Below are positions 17,792-26,999 of a stretch of DNA of 64,000 nucleotides, piece after piece. Position numbers and translations under genes: made by a program. Under the pieces are notes generated by a model, which saw nothing but the letters and a program-made list of their open reading frames with translations, was not told the DNA's origin and searched no databases. Each line of letters begins with the position of its first letter. Within the stretch, counting starts at the first letter, position 1. The DNA is taken from assembly GCA_947259225.1 (NCBI GenBank), contig CAMYLK010000008.1, positions 1 to 64,000 of the forward strand, written 5' to 3'. Source of the DNA: an uncultured Desulfobulbaceae bacterium (lineage in GTDB: Bacteria; Desulfobacterota; Desulfobulbia; Desulfobulbales; Desulfobulbaceae).

Positions 17792-19575
17792 GACTTGAGG
17801 ACGGATAGAAAAGCACTTTGCGGGATGTCAACATTCCCAACTGTTTTCATGCGTTTTTTGCCGGCCTTCTGTTTTTCCAGAAGTTTTCTTTTTCGCGAAA
17901 TATCACCCCCGTAACATTTCGCGGTCACATCTTTTCGTAACGCTGAAATATTTGTCCGGGCAATAATAGACCCGCCGATGGCAGCCTGGATGGCAATTTT
18001 GAACATCTGGCGGGGTATTTCTTCCTTTAAACGTTCACAGGCCCTTAGCCCACGTTCTCGAGACCGACTGCGGTGTACCAGCTGTGAAAGCGCGTCCACT
18101 ACTTCACTGTTAACAAGAATGTCAAGTTTAACAAGATCACTCCTGCGGTAGTCAATGAGTTCATAGTCGAATGATCCATAACCCTGAGTCACGGACTTGA
18201 GACGATCGTAAAAGTCATAAATAACTTCTGCCAACGGCAATTCACAGGTAAATTCTATCCTGCCTGGCATGGGATAATGGTAGTTGGTGTTTTCACCACG
18301 CCGTTCCATACAGAGAGTCATAACAGCACCCATGTATTTCTCAGGAATATGTATCGTTGCCTTGATAAACGGCTCTTCAATGTAATCAATACTCCCAGGA
18401 TCAGGAAAATAGGCAGGATTGTCAACCTCAAAATGTTTGCCGTTTGTCAGATAAAAATTATAGCGGACCGAAGGAACAGTCAGGATAAGTGATATGTCAA
18501 ATTCCCTCTCCAGCCTTTCCTGAACTACTTCAAGGTGAAGGAGGCCGAGGAATCCGCATCTGAATCCAAATCCCAGCGCGGCAGAGGTGTCTTTTTGAAA
18601 AGACAGGGCCGCGTCGTTGAGTTTAAGCTTTTCAAGTGCAGCTGCAAGATCCTCATATTCATCAGTTGAAATGGGGTAGATAGACGAGAAAACCACCTGT
18701 TGCACTTCCCTGAAACCAGGCAGGGGAGAGAGGCTGGGATTTTCGGCCAGAGTGATGGTGTCGCCCGGACGTGTATCTGAAACAGTTTTTACACCGGCAA
18801 TAATATACCCAACCTGACCTGCGGACAATTGTTTCTGGGGTTCACGATGCAACCGGAAAAGACCGACTTCTTCTACTTTATATTCCGCGTTGTTAGACAT
18901 GAATTTAATTATATCACCAGGTTTGACCTTTCCATTGACAATCCGGCATGATATGACGGTGCCCCTGTAAGGGTCATAATTGGCGTCGAAAATCAATGCC
19001 TCCAGCGGTTTATCCAATTCACCCTCAGGTGGAGGGAGGTAATTGATAATTGCTTCCAGCACTTGACCGACGCCCTGACCTGTTTTGGCAGAACTGTATT
19101 GAATGGTCTCACCGTCAAGGCCCAGGTCATCAATAATCTGAGTGGCCACTTTTTCAGGTTCAGCTGACGGCAGGTCAATTTTGTTTATGACCGGTATGAT
19201 TTCCAGGTCATTCTCCATTGCAAGATAGAGATTTGCCAGAGTTTGCGCTTCAACTCCTTGTGCCGCGTCAATAAGAAGCAGAGCACCTTCACAGGAAGAA
19301 AGAGCACGGGAAACTTCGTAACTGAAATCGACATGGCCAGGGGTGTCAACAAGGTTAAGTGTGTATTTTTTCCCATCTTTTGCCGTATAAGGAAGACATA
19401 TAGTCTGGCTTTTAATGGTAATACCCCTTTCCCGTTCAATATCCATTGAATCGAGGAGCTGGTCCTTGAACTCACGTTCAGTTACCATGCCGCAAAGTTG
19501 AATCATCCGGTCAGCCAGTGTCGATTTGCCGTGGTCAATATGGGCAATTATGCTGAAGTTCCTTATGTTGTCCAT
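17782..19575 (-). CDS. lepA: elongation factor 4 (LepA)
   Basis: LepA is a ribosome-dependent GTPase that back-translocates or helps initiation and assembly under stress. At 597 aa it is of normal length. G1 is AHIDHGKSTLADRMIQ, G3 DTPGHVDFSYEVSRAL, G4 NKIDLPSAEP. The LepA-specific C-terminal domain appears as AKCYGGDISRKRKLLEKQKAGKKRMK. It is divergent from rpoH across a 433-bp gap. Confidence 0.97.
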   Translation of the reverse strand: MDNIRNFSIIAHIDHGKSTLADRMIQLCGMVTEREFKDQLLDSMDIERERGITIKSQTICLPYTAKDGKKYTLNLVDTPGHVDFSYEVSRALSSCEGALLLIDAAQGVEAQTLANLYLAMENDLEIIPVINKIDLPSAEPEKVATQIIDDLGLDGETIQYSSAKTGQGVGQVLEAIINYLPPPEGELDKPLEALIFDANYDPYRGTVISCRIVNGKVKPGDIIKFMSNNAEYKVEEVGLFRLHREPQKQLSAGQVGYIIAGVKTVSDTRPGDTITLAENPSLSPLPGFREVQQVVFSSIYPISTDEYEDLAAALEKLKLNDAALSFQKDTSAALGFGFRCGFLGLLHLEVVQERLEREFDISLILTVPSVRYNFYLTNGKHFEVDNPAYFPDPGSIDYIEEPFIKATIHIPEKYMGAVMTLCMERRGENTNYHYPMPGRIEFTCELPLAEVIYDFYDRLKSVTQGYGSFDYELIDYRRSDLVKLDILVNSEVVDALSQLVHRSRSRERGLRACERLKEEIPRQMFKIAIQAAIGGSIIARTNISALRKDVTAKCYGGDISRKRKLLEKQKAGKKRMKTVGNVDIPQSAFLSVLKSDQ

Positions 19576-20008
19576 GTATATTTTTAATGTAATACTATAT
19601 CGTTGGCATTGAAAAAAATTTAAAATATCAGTGGGTCAGTGTAGTTATTATGTGCAGGATCGTAATCCTGCAACACTATTACAGCCTTTTGAGTATTTTC
19701 CATATTATTGATTTCTGGATATTCCGAGGTGCACTTGATAGCATAAATCGTGTAAAAATAAAACTAATTCAATGTAATATATTGTAGATAACCAAAAAGT
19801 CTTAATTGTTATGAACGGATGTCTGTGCATTTCAGTTCAAAATAGTGTATATATCTTCTATGTGAAATTTTTGGTAAAAGAGTATATAATTAAAAATAAA
19901 AGAGCTCTGTGAAAGGATATCATCCTTAAGCAGAGTAATTTTTTTTAATACCTCCGGTTTAGATTTAATTGTATTAAATTCGAGATACACGGAACCAAAC
20001 CCTGAATA
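19576..20008. other. lepA-rpoH intergenic region, no protein gene seen
   Basis: This 433-bp AT-rich gap separates divergent lepA and rpoH. It contains a perfect 8-bp hairpin TGCAGGAT-CGTA-ATCCTGCA at 19653-19672 and a terminator-like hairpin at 19905-19948 (own entry). No tRNA cloverleaf or coding ORF is supported. A small RNA that starts in the left part and ends at the terminator is possible but not shown. Confidence 0.5.
19905..19948. terminator. terminator or attenuator hairpin in the rpoH leader
   Basis: On the plus strand, CTCTG-TGA-AAGGAT-ATC-ATCCTT-AAG-CAGAG is followed by TAATTTTTTTT, the form of an intrinsic terminator. It lies about 60 bp upstream of the rpoH ATG with no upstream plus-strand gene to terminate. 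The minus strand also gives a T-rich tail (CTCTTTTATTTTTA). It may end an unrecognised small RNA or attenuate rpoH. Confidence 0.6.
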
Positions 20009-20989
20009 ATGGCCATAAAGGAAAAAGAAATAAAGGCTGATTTTGACGAAAAGCATCCGCTTGTAGTCATGCCTGAAGATACTAATCTTCCTGCTCTGAG
20101 CAATCCCGCCCTGCACAGATATCTTCAGGAAATCAGCCAATATGAGCTTCTCTCGCGAGAAGAGACGGAAGAGTTGGCTACGCGTTTCAAGGAGACCGGT
20201 GATCCGGATGCAGCCTATCGGCTTGTTTCATCCAACCTCAGGCTTGTTGTCAAGGTTGCCATGGATTTCCAGAAATACTGGATGCAGAATTTCATGGATC
20301 TTCTGCAGGAGGGAAACGTGGGACTTGTTCAGGCAACCAAGAAATTTGATCCTTACCGGGGGGTAAAGTTTTCTTACTATGCTGCTTACTGGATTCGCGC
20401 TTATATTCTCAAATTTATCATGGACAACTGGCGCCTGGTAAAAATAGGCACCACCCAGGCCCAGAGAAAACTTTTTTTCAGTCTTAATAAAGAAAAGAAG
20501 CTGCTGGAAGCCCAGGGGTTTAAACCGGAAGTGAAACTTCTAGCCGAAAGGCTGAATGTCAAGGAAAGCGAGATCGTGGAAATGGGTCAGCGCATGGACA
20601 ACTGGGAGGTTTCACTTGAAAGCCCGGTCCGCAATGATTCCGAAGATGAACAGAAGAGTTTTTTGCCACAGGAAGGCCCTGATATTGAAGAAATGGTTGC
20701 CAGCCAGGAGATACGTGAGCGGCTTGCTGAAATCCTGGGGAACCTGAAGGATCAACTTAACGAGAAAGAACAGGTAATACTCGAAACACGGCTGCTGAAT
20801 GACGAACCTCAGACACTGCAGACTATAGCAGATCAATTTGATATATCAAGGGAGCGGGTTCGCCAGATTGAAGCGAATCTTCTGAAGAAACTAAGAAAAC
20901 ACTTTGAAAAGGTCATGCCCGATGTCAAAGATTTTTTCAGTGGTGATCATATGGTTCTAAAAACTGACTCCGGCCGGTCTGATTCTTAA
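20009..20989 (+). CDS. rpoH: RNA polymerase sigma factor RpoH (sigma-32 type)
   Basis: This alternative sigma factor directs heat-shock transcription. The 326-aa protein has region 2 (NLRLVVKVAMDFQK, LLQEGNVGLVQATKKFDPYRGVKFSYYAAYWIRAYI). The RpoH box follows as KIGTTQAQRKLFFSLNKEK, which separates it from RpoD and RpoS. Region 4 ends with TLQTIADQFDISRERVRQIEANLLKKLR. There is no strong ribosome site (CGGAA is 15 bases away), consistent with translational control but not proof of it. Confidence 0.92.
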   Translation: MAIKEKEIKADFDEKHPLVVMPEDTNLPALSNPALHRYLQEISQYELLSREETEELATRFKETGDPDAAYRLVSSNLRLVVKVAMDFQKYWMQNFMDLLQEGNVGLVQATKKFDPYRGVKFSYYAAYWIRAYILKFIMDNWRLVKIGTTQAQRKLFFSLNKEKKLLEAQGFKPEVKLLAERLNVKESEIVEMGQRMDNWEVSLESPVRNDSEDEQKSFLPQEGPDIEEMVASQEIRERLAEILGNLKDQLNEKEQVILETRLLNDEPQTLQTIADQFDISRERVRQIEANLLKKLRKHFEKVMPDVKDFFSGDHMVLKTDSGRSDS

Positions 20990-21166
20990 TAGCACACTCT
21001 GCTGTAACACCTTTCCGCATACTCAGTGTTAATAATCTTATAATAGGCCTAAAATTGTGTTTAAATACATAAACAATATAGTTCCATGCGATAGTGTGCA
21101 ATTAATTTCCGCAGTATTTCACAACAATAAATTATTTTTACTACAGGTAGTTGAATAGGGAAAAAG

Positions 21167-22351
21167 ATGAATGTTCCTTTGCTAGATTTAAAACCGCAGA
21201 TGGATGCTTTTCGCGAGGAAATCATACAGGCTGTGACCGGTGTTATTGATTCCACTCGGTACATACTCGGACCCGAGGTGGACATGTTTGAAGAGTCTGT
21301 AGCCGGTTATTGTGGAGCAAGTAATGCTGTGGGGGTTTCGAGCGGTACGGATGCGTTGTTGATAAGCCTTATGGGACTTGAAATCGGTCCCGGTGATCTG
21401 GTTCTAACCACTCCATATACGTTTTTTGCTACCATGGGATCCATTTTAAGGGTGGGTGCTCTCCCAGTATTTGCTGATATTGAACATGGTTCAATGAATA
21501 TTGACCCGGATCATATGGTTGAAATTCTTGAGACAGACCGAAAAAACAAGAACAGAATTAAAGCCATGATGCCTGTTCATCTCTTTGGCCAATGTGCAGA
21601 CATGCAGCGTATAATGGAATTGGCTGATAAATTTGAGTTGCCTGTGGTAGAAGATGCTGCTCAGGCTATTGGTGCCGTTTGTCCGGTAAAGCTTGAAAGT
21701 GAAACTGCATGGCACCGGGCCGGGTCAATGGGTATCGCCGGCTGCTTTTCCTTTTTTCCCAGTAAAAACCTTGGCGGAATCGGAGATGGCGGAATGGTCA
21801 TCACCAGTAATGAAATTTTTGCCACCAGATTAAAGTCACTCCGTAATCATGGGGCGCAGCCTAAGTATTTTCACAATGTTGTCGGTGGTAACTTCAGACT
21901 TGACCCCATACAGGCATGTGTGCTGAATATAAAGCTGAAATATCTGGAAGGATGGCATCATAAAAGACAGCAAAATGCAGATAAATACAGACAGCTTTTC
22001 GAAAACGCAGGGTTAAGTGGTGAAATCGTAAAACTCCCCCCTGTAATGTACGCTGCTGAAGAAAAAGCTGAGCAGCAGAATCATCACATTTACAATCAAT
22101 TTATCATACGTGTACCGGATCGTGATGGATTACGTAAATTTCTTGTGAAGAATAATATAGGCTGCGAAGTATACTATCCTTTGAGCCTTCATCAGCAGGA
22201 ATGCCTAAGGCCATACGGTTTCACTCATGTTTCTTTTCCTGTCGCCGAGCAGGCATCCAGGGAGACTTTGGCATTGCCAATTTATCCTGAGCTGGAAGTC
22301 TCACAGCTGGAATACGTTGTAGAAAAGATTGCCCGATACTATCAGGGCTGA
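21167..22351 (+). CDS. DegT/DnrJ/EryC1 family sugar aminotransferase
   Basis: These PLP enzymes transfer an amino group to a keto-sugar nucleotide, usually for surface glycans. The 394-aa protein has the family layout: NVPLLDLKPQMDAFREEI at the N-terminus, GVSSGTDALLISLM, EDAAQAIGA for the PLP contacts, and the Schiff-base lysine in CFSFFPSKNLGGIGDGG. It resembles the WbpE/DesV side of the family; the exact substrate cannot be read. Its 3' end is very close to or overlaps the following TPR gene. Confidence 0.88.
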   Translation: MNVPLLDLKPQMDAFREEIIQAVTGVIDSTRYILGPEVDMFEESVAGYCGASNAVGVSSGTDALLISLMGLEIGPGDLVLTTPYTFFATMGSILRVGALPVFADIEHGSMNIDPDHMVEILETDRKNKNRIKAMMPVHLFGQCADMQRIMELADKFELPVVEDAAQAIGAVCPVKLESETAWHRAGSMGIAGCFSFFPSKNLGGIGDGGMVITSNEIFATRLKSLRNHGAQPKYFHNVVGGNFRLDPIQACVLNIKLKYLEGWHHKRQQNADKYRQLFENAGLSGEIVKLPPVMYAAEEKAEQQNHHIYNQFIIRVPDRDGLRKFLVKNNIGCEVYYPLSLHQQECLRPYGFTHVSFPVAEQASRETLALPIYPELEVSQLEYVVEKIARYYQG

Positions 22352-22367
22352 AAACCTGGATAATCTC

Positions 22368-23717
22368 ATGTTTATACCTGTCCGCTTTTTTATAATAATT
22401 ATTACCGTGGTAACTGCCGTTTCTTTACTCTGTACCGGTACCTTAATGAGTGTTGTCCATGGACAGGAAAAGAAAGCCTGGAATGCGGAAGTGATAAAAA
22501 ATGACGCGCTGTCAGCTCCTGATCGTGAGATCAGGTATGAGGAGACTTTGTCGCCAGACTGGAAAAACAACTGGGACTTGGCACGTGAATTGTATCGTCA
22601 ACAAAAATTCAGGGAAGCACTTGTACAGTATGAATTTCTTCTGGCAGAAAAGGAAAATATTGACGAGGCACGCTGGGAATATGTAACACTTCTGCTTCAC
22701 CTTGAACGCTGGCGGCAGGCAGGTGAACAGCTTGAAAAATTGATAGGCAATGAACCCGATAAGAGAGACTACCGTTTAGCCATTGCCCGTGTTCAATTTG
22801 AAACAGGTAAGTTTGAATCGGCTCTCCGGATATATGAACATCTTTATCAATCGGCTCCCGACGATTCAAGCTCAGTTCCTGTGCTGAAGGGCTTGATAAG
22901 AACACTGAAAGAAAAGCAAAGAGATGCTGAAATTATACCTTATCTTGAACAGTTAATTACATATGAACCCGACGAACCGGAATTACAGTTGGAACTTGCT
23001 ACAATAGCGATCGAACAGGGACTGCTACCCAAGGCAAATAAAACACTTGCTCATCTTGAGTATAGCAGGCCGGATGATAGTGCTGTTTTATTCCTCTATG
23101 CACAATTGCACGAAAAACTTGGTAACACTGACGCTGCAGCCGGTTACTGGCAGCAACTTGTTTCAAGTAACCACGATAATATGGAAGCGCATTATCAGCT
23201 TCATCGGTATTACCAGGATAAAGAAAACTGGGCCATGAGTCTGAAACATGTTGAAATTATGTTGAAAATAACTCCCAGTGATCCTGCACTGCTTGAAGCT
23301 GCGGCTGAATTGAATCTGAGGATGGACAGAATTGATAAAGCTCTGGAATATTATGATTATACCCTGGTTATTCAACCGACGAACAAAATAATTTTACAGA
23401 AGAAAAAAGAAGCCCAACTGAAGCTGGCAGAAGATCTTGTCGTTCTGGTTGAAAATAATGGAAGTCATCAGCTCTGGCAAGACCTGGTCAATGTCACTTC
23501 TGATCGTCCCGGTGTGTACAGGCAAATTGCCAACCTTCTCAGGCTGAAGGGAGAAAACGAAGAACTCATTGAAGTTCTTACCCTGATTTGCCTTGAGGAT
23601 CCCCATGACGATAAGACACTGAATGAACTTACTGTAATGCTCAAAAATAGAGGGCGGAATGATGAACTGATAGCATTACTGGACAATCTGCAGAAGCAGA
23701 AAGAAGGATTAAAGTGA
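22368..23717 (+). CDS. membrane-anchored or exported TPR protein
   Basis: A 449-aa protein from the ATG at 22368. The ORF track start at 22329 overlaps the aminotransferase and adds residues that do not look like a signal. The N-terminus has a hydrophobic stretch (FFIIIITVVTAVSLLCTG) that could be an anchor or signal peptide. The rest is TPR-like helix pairs, for example NWDLARELYRQQKFREALVQYE and IDKALEYYDYTLVIQPTNKI. It probably acts as a periplasmic scaffold. Function is unknown. Confidence 0.8.
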   Translation: MFIPVRFFIIIITVVTAVSLLCTGTLMSVVHGQEKKAWNAEVIKNDALSAPDREIRYEETLSPDWKNNWDLARELYRQQKFREALVQYEFLLAEKENIDEARWEYVTLLLHLERWRQAGEQLEKLIGNEPDKRDYRLAIARVQFETGKFESALRIYEHLYQSAPDDSSSVPVLKGLIRTLKEKQRDAEIIPYLEQLITYEPDEPELQLELATIAIEQGLLPKANKTLAHLEYSRPDDSAVLFLYAQLHEKLGNTDAAAGYWQQLVSSNHDNMEAHYQLHRYYQDKENWAMSLKHVEIMLKITPSDPALLEAAAELNLRMDRIDKALEYYDYTLVIQPTNKIILQKKKEAQLKLAEDLVVLVENNGSHQLWQDLVNVTSDRPGVYRQIANLLRLKGENEELIEVLTLICLEDPHDDKTLNELTVMLKNRGRNDELIALLDNLQKQKEGLK

Positions 23718-23836
23718 ACTGGCATATGCTTGAGTTGGGCAACGGTTATTTTATTAAATCAGGTGATTCTGTCTTGAATCCCTGGTTGTCTGAAATACGT
23801 TGCCCGATGCAAAATAAACGCAGAATGATTATATAA
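23714..23836 (+). CDS. possible small ORF coupled to the TPR gene
   Basis: A 40-codon frame begins with a GTG overlapping the TPR gene stop (GTGA) and ends 25 bp before greA. The product reads NWHMLELGNGYFIKSGD... and includes one Cys. Stop-start overlap suggests coupling, but there is no homologue I recognise and the frame could be chance or a remnant. Confidence 0.22.
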   Translation: MNWHMLELGNGYFIKSGDSVLNPWLSEIRCPMQNKRRMII

Positions 23837-23861
23837 GGATAAAATCGGAGGATAACAGCAA

Positions 23862-24347
23862 ATGGTTACTCGCATTCCAATGTCCAGGGCTGGTTATGAT
23901 CGGCTTAAGGGTGAATTGGAAAGACTTGAAAGATTTGACAGGTTCGACGTGGTCAAGGCCATCGAAGAAGCCCGAGCGCATGGTGACTTGAGTGAAAATG
24001 CCGAATATCATGCTGCCAAGGATAGGCAGGGAATGATCGAAGGGCGCATCCTTGAATTAAGGGATAAAGTAGCTCGCGCAGAGGTAATCGCTTGTTCACA
24101 GGTGGAATGTAACCGGGCAATATTTGGAACGGTCGTTACACTTATGGATATGGAAACTGACGAGGAAGTAACCTATCAGCTCCTGGGCCCTGAGGAAGCA
24201 GATGTAAAAAGCGGATCAATTTCTGTGCTTTCACCCCTTGGGCAATCATTACTTGGTAAATGTGTTGGGGATGAAGTATTGACTAAGACCCCGGGTGGAG
24301 TGAGGGAATTTGAAGTGGTTGATATCAACCCTTCAAGTATAGATTAG
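23862..24347 (+). CDS. greA: transcription elongation factor GreA
   Basis: GreA rescues backtracked RNA polymerase by stimulating transcript cleavage. The 161-aa protein begins with the coiled-coil domain MSRAGYDRLKGELERLERFDR and carries the acidic tip EEARAHGDLSENAEYHAAKDRQ that inserts in the secondary channel. The C-terminal FKBP-like domain contains VTYQLLGPEEADVKSGSISV. GGAGGA precedes the ATG. Confidence 0.96.
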   Translation: MVTRIPMSRAGYDRLKGELERLERFDRFDVVKAIEEARAHGDLSENAEYHAAKDRQGMIEGRILELRDKVARAEVIACSQVECNRAIFGTVVTLMDMETDEEVTYQLLGPEEADVKSGSISVLSPLGQSLLGKCVGDEVLTKTPGGVREFEVVDINPSSID

Positions 24348-24369
24348 ACCAGGCATCCTTATTTGGCTT

Positions 24370-24963
24370 TCATTTCGCAGGATTTTCAAGTATTCCTACA
24401 AGAAAAATTTTAATAGCTTGATTTTCCGTTTCATCAATTGCGTATTCTGAATCGATGTTGATATTCCATATTCTCGCAATTTCATCCAAGGCCCCGAATA
24501 TTGCTCTTTTGGCAATACCGGGCAGGATATCATGTCGAAAGACTTTCTGCTTCTGCCCATCCTTGATGATTTGTGAGATGATATTGAGGTATTCACTGAA
24601 CTTATTGTTCCGGTAGTCCTTGATCATCTTGTTGGTCTGCCGGAGTTCAATCTGGATCACTTCCGCAAGATTTTTATTTTTTTTCATTTCCCTGAGGTGA
24701 TTGGCGATAAAAAGTTCAAGCATGCGGCGCGGGTCTTCTTCATTCTCTATCTGGGAATTTATCTGTTCGACAAGCTTACCAATTTTTTCTTCAAAAACAG
24801 AAAGAAGCATGTCGTATTTATTGTTGAAATACAGATATATTGTTCCGTCAGCGACTTTTGCCTCTTTGGCGATATCTGATATCCTCGCATTAAAAAAGCC
24901 TTTTTTAGCAAAAACTTTCGTCGCTGCCCTTATTATTTTCGCATGTTTATCCGGTGTTTTCAT
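24370..24963 (-). CDS. fadR: TetR-family regulator, FadR (YsiA) type
   Basis: The 197-aa protein has an N-terminal TetR helix-turn-helix (FFNARISDIAKEAKVADGTIYLYFNNKYDMLL). Both this segment and the ligand domain (VIQIELRQTN, AIFGALDEIARIW) follow the acyl-CoA-responsive FadR of Bacillus subtilis closely. Such proteins repress fatty-acid degradation genes. A dyad matching the B. subtilis FadR operator pattern lies just upstream of its own start. No fatty-acid genes are in the window, so targets would be elsewhere. Confidence 0.78.
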   Translation of the reverse strand: MKTPDKHAKIIRAATKVFAKKGFFNARISDIAKEAKVADGTIYLYFNNKYDMLLSVFEEKIGKLVEQINSQIENEEDPRRMLELFIANHLREMKKNKNLAEVIQIELRQTNKMIKDYRNNKFSEYLNIISQIIKDGQKQKVFRHDILPGIAKRAIFGALDEIARIWNINIDSEYAIDETENQAIKIFLVGILENPAK

Positions 24964-24996
24964 CAGATAAAGAATTAGGCTGTATTACCAGTTAAG

Positions 24997-25014
24997 AGAA
25001 TGAGTGTTCATTCA
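24997..25014. promoter_or_regulatory. candidate FadR-type operator
   Basis: AGAATGAGTGTTCATTCA is an 18-bp near-perfect dyad (GAATGA / TCATTC around GTGT). It agrees at 13 of 14 arm positions with TGAATGA-N4-TCATTCA, the pattern known for B. subtilis FadR. It lies 34 bp upstream of the regulator start, in the divergent region with purDE, which suggests autoregulation. Confidence 0.65.
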
Positions 25015-25226
25015 GAAAATGTTAACAGAGGGAGAGCTTAAGTGTCAAGTAAAATGGGATATCAATTTTTTCTGTAATGTTCATTATTTTATATAAAATC
25101 ATTTATTTTCTTAGGAAAAGTAAGTGAAGTGTCTCCTGCACTCATGTATAATAAAAAATTGCTGTATTTATTGCTGTTCGAAATAGATTATCCTGACGTA
25201 AATCGTTTTATTCAATGGAGACTGGA

Positions 25227-26999
25227 ATGAAAATTTTGGTAGTAGGATCCGGCGGTCGTGAACATGCCCTTGTATGGAAATTGAAGCAAAGCTCCAGGGC
25301 GAGTAAAATTTATTGTGCTCCAGGTAATGCCGGGATCAGGAAAATAGCTACTTGTGTTGACCTGTCTTCCGGAGATGTTAAGGGACTGGTCAAATTTGCG
25401 ATAGCGAACAAGATTGACATGACAATAGTCGGACCGGAGGACCCTTTGACCCTGGGTATAGTTGATGAGTTTGAGAAAAAGGGTCTGCGAATATTCGGTC
25501 CGAGTAAAGATGCTGCTGAGCTTGAGGGGAGCAAGGTATTTACCAAAGATTTTCTGAAAAAATATAACATCTCCAGTGCCGCGTATAAGGTGTTTACCAA
25601 ACGCAGCCCTGCCAAAAAGTATATCGACAAGATTGGGGCTCCATGTGTTGTCAAGGCTGATGGTCTGGCTGCAGGAAAGGGAGTTATCCTCTGCCAGACA
25701 AAGACGGAGGCCAAAAAGGCAGTTGATCTAATAATGAAGGACCGGGCATTCGGCGACGCTGGCAATAGGGTTGTAGTTGAAGAATTTCTTAAGGGCGAAG
25801 AGGCTTCTTTCATAGCTTTCACTGACGGAAAAACCGTTCTGCCACTTCCTTCATCCCAGGATCACAAGGCTGTGTTTGAAGGGGATCGTGGGCCGAATAC
25901 TGGTGGTATGGGTGCTTACTCTCCCGCGCCGGTTCTCACTGATGAACTTTCCATGCGGGCCATGAACGAGGTGATGATACCCACTATTCAGGGAATGGCA
26001 GCTGAGGGACGTCCTTATAAAGGTATGCTGTATGCCGGCCTGATGATCGATGGTGGTACAATTAAAGTACTGGAATTTAACTGCCGCTTTGGCGACCCTG
26101 AATGTCAACCTCTGTTAATGAGGATGCGATCGGACCTGGTTGATGTCATTGAAGCGGCAATTGAAGAGCGTCTTGATACATTTGAACTCGATATCGATCC
26201 ACGACCTACCGTATGCGTTGTTATGGCATCACAGGGCTATCCGGGAAAATATCCTACTGGTAAATCCATAACCGGACTTGTGAAGGCCGAAAAAATTAAA
26301 GATACAGTAGTTTTTCATGCCGGTACGACATTGAAGAACAGGCGAACAATCACTTCAGGCGGCCGCGTTCTCGGTGTGACCGCAATTGGCAAGGATATAA
26401 CCACAGCCATTGATAATGCATACAAAGCAATTGATGTCATCAAATGGCCCGGTGCATATTATCGTCGTGACATTGGCCATCGGGCGCTCAGCAGGCTCCA
26501 AAAAAAGGATGCGCCTCTTGTTGGTATACTGATGGGAAGTGATTCCGACCTACCTGTTATGAACGCCGCCGCAGATTTTCTTAAATCCATGAACATAAAA
26601 TATGAGGTGACAATTTCCTCAGCCCACCGTACTCCTGAACAAACTGCTGAATATGCTCGTACAGCTGTTGAACGCGGCCTGAAAATCATAATTGCCGGTG
26701 CCGGTATGTCCGCCCATCTTGCCGGAGTGGTAGCCGCGCACACAACACTGCCGGTTATAGGTGTCCCAATTGACGCTTCTTCCCTGAACGGGCTTGACGC
26801 CCTGCTGTCAACCGTGCAGATGCCGCCCGGCATACCTGTGGCCACCATGGGAATAGGAAAAGCAGGTGCCAAGAATGGTGCAGTGCTTGCAGCGCGAATA
26901 CTTGGAATCGACAACAGTGAAATAAAAGAAGCCCTGGAGGATTTCAGTCGCGAAATGGCAAGACAGGTGGCTGCAAAGAATAAAGCCCTCGGAAAGTAA
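25227..26999 (+). CDS. purDE: PurD-PurE fusion: GAR synthetase / AIR carboxylase (N5-CAIR mutase)
   Basis: One 590-aa chain joins two purine-pathway enzymes. Residues 1-420 are phosphoribosylamine-glycine ligase (ILVVGSGGREHALVWKL, the ATP-grasp VVKADGLAAGKGVILC, EFNCRFGDPECQPLL). From about 430 PurE begins (PLVGILMGSDSDLPVM, SSAHRTPEQ, AGAGMSAHLAGV). The start at 25227 is preferred over 25215 because GGAGA lies at the right distance before it. Stop-start contact with tsaC (TAA then GTG) indicates an operon. Confidence 0.95.
   Translation: MKILVVGSGGREHALVWKLKQSSRASKIYCAPGNAGIRKIATCVDLSSGDVKGLVKFAIANKIDMTIVGPEDPLTLGIVDEFEKKGLRIFGPSKDAAELEGSKVFTKDFLKKYNISSAAYKVFTKRSPAKKYIDKIGAPCVVKADGLAAGKGVILCQTKTEAKKAVDLIMKDRAFGDAGNRVVVEEFLKGEEASFIAFTDGKTVLPLPSSQDHKAVFEGDRGPNTGGMGAYSPAPVLTDELSMRAMNEVMIPTIQGMAAEGRPYKGMLYAGLMIDGGTIKVLEFNCRFGDPECQPLLMRMRSDLVDVIEAAIEERLDTFELDIDPRPTVCVVMASQGYPGKYPTGKSITGLVKAEKIKDTVVFHAGTTLKNRRTITSGGRVLGVTAIGKDITTAIDNAYKAIDVIKWPGAYYRRDIGHRALSRLQKKDAPLVGILMGSDSDLPVMNAAADFLKSMNIKYEVTISSAHRTPEQTAEYARTAVERGLKIIIAGAGMSAHLAGVVAAHTTLPVIGVPIDASSLNGLDALLSTVQMPPGIPVATMGIGKAGAKNGAVLAARILGIDNSEIKEALEDFSREMARQVAAKNKALGK

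Noticed and set aside
19653-19672. Hairpin TGCAGGAT-CGTA-ATCCTGCA as part of a tRNA
   Set aside because: No cloverleaf, T-loop or CCA end can be formed around it.
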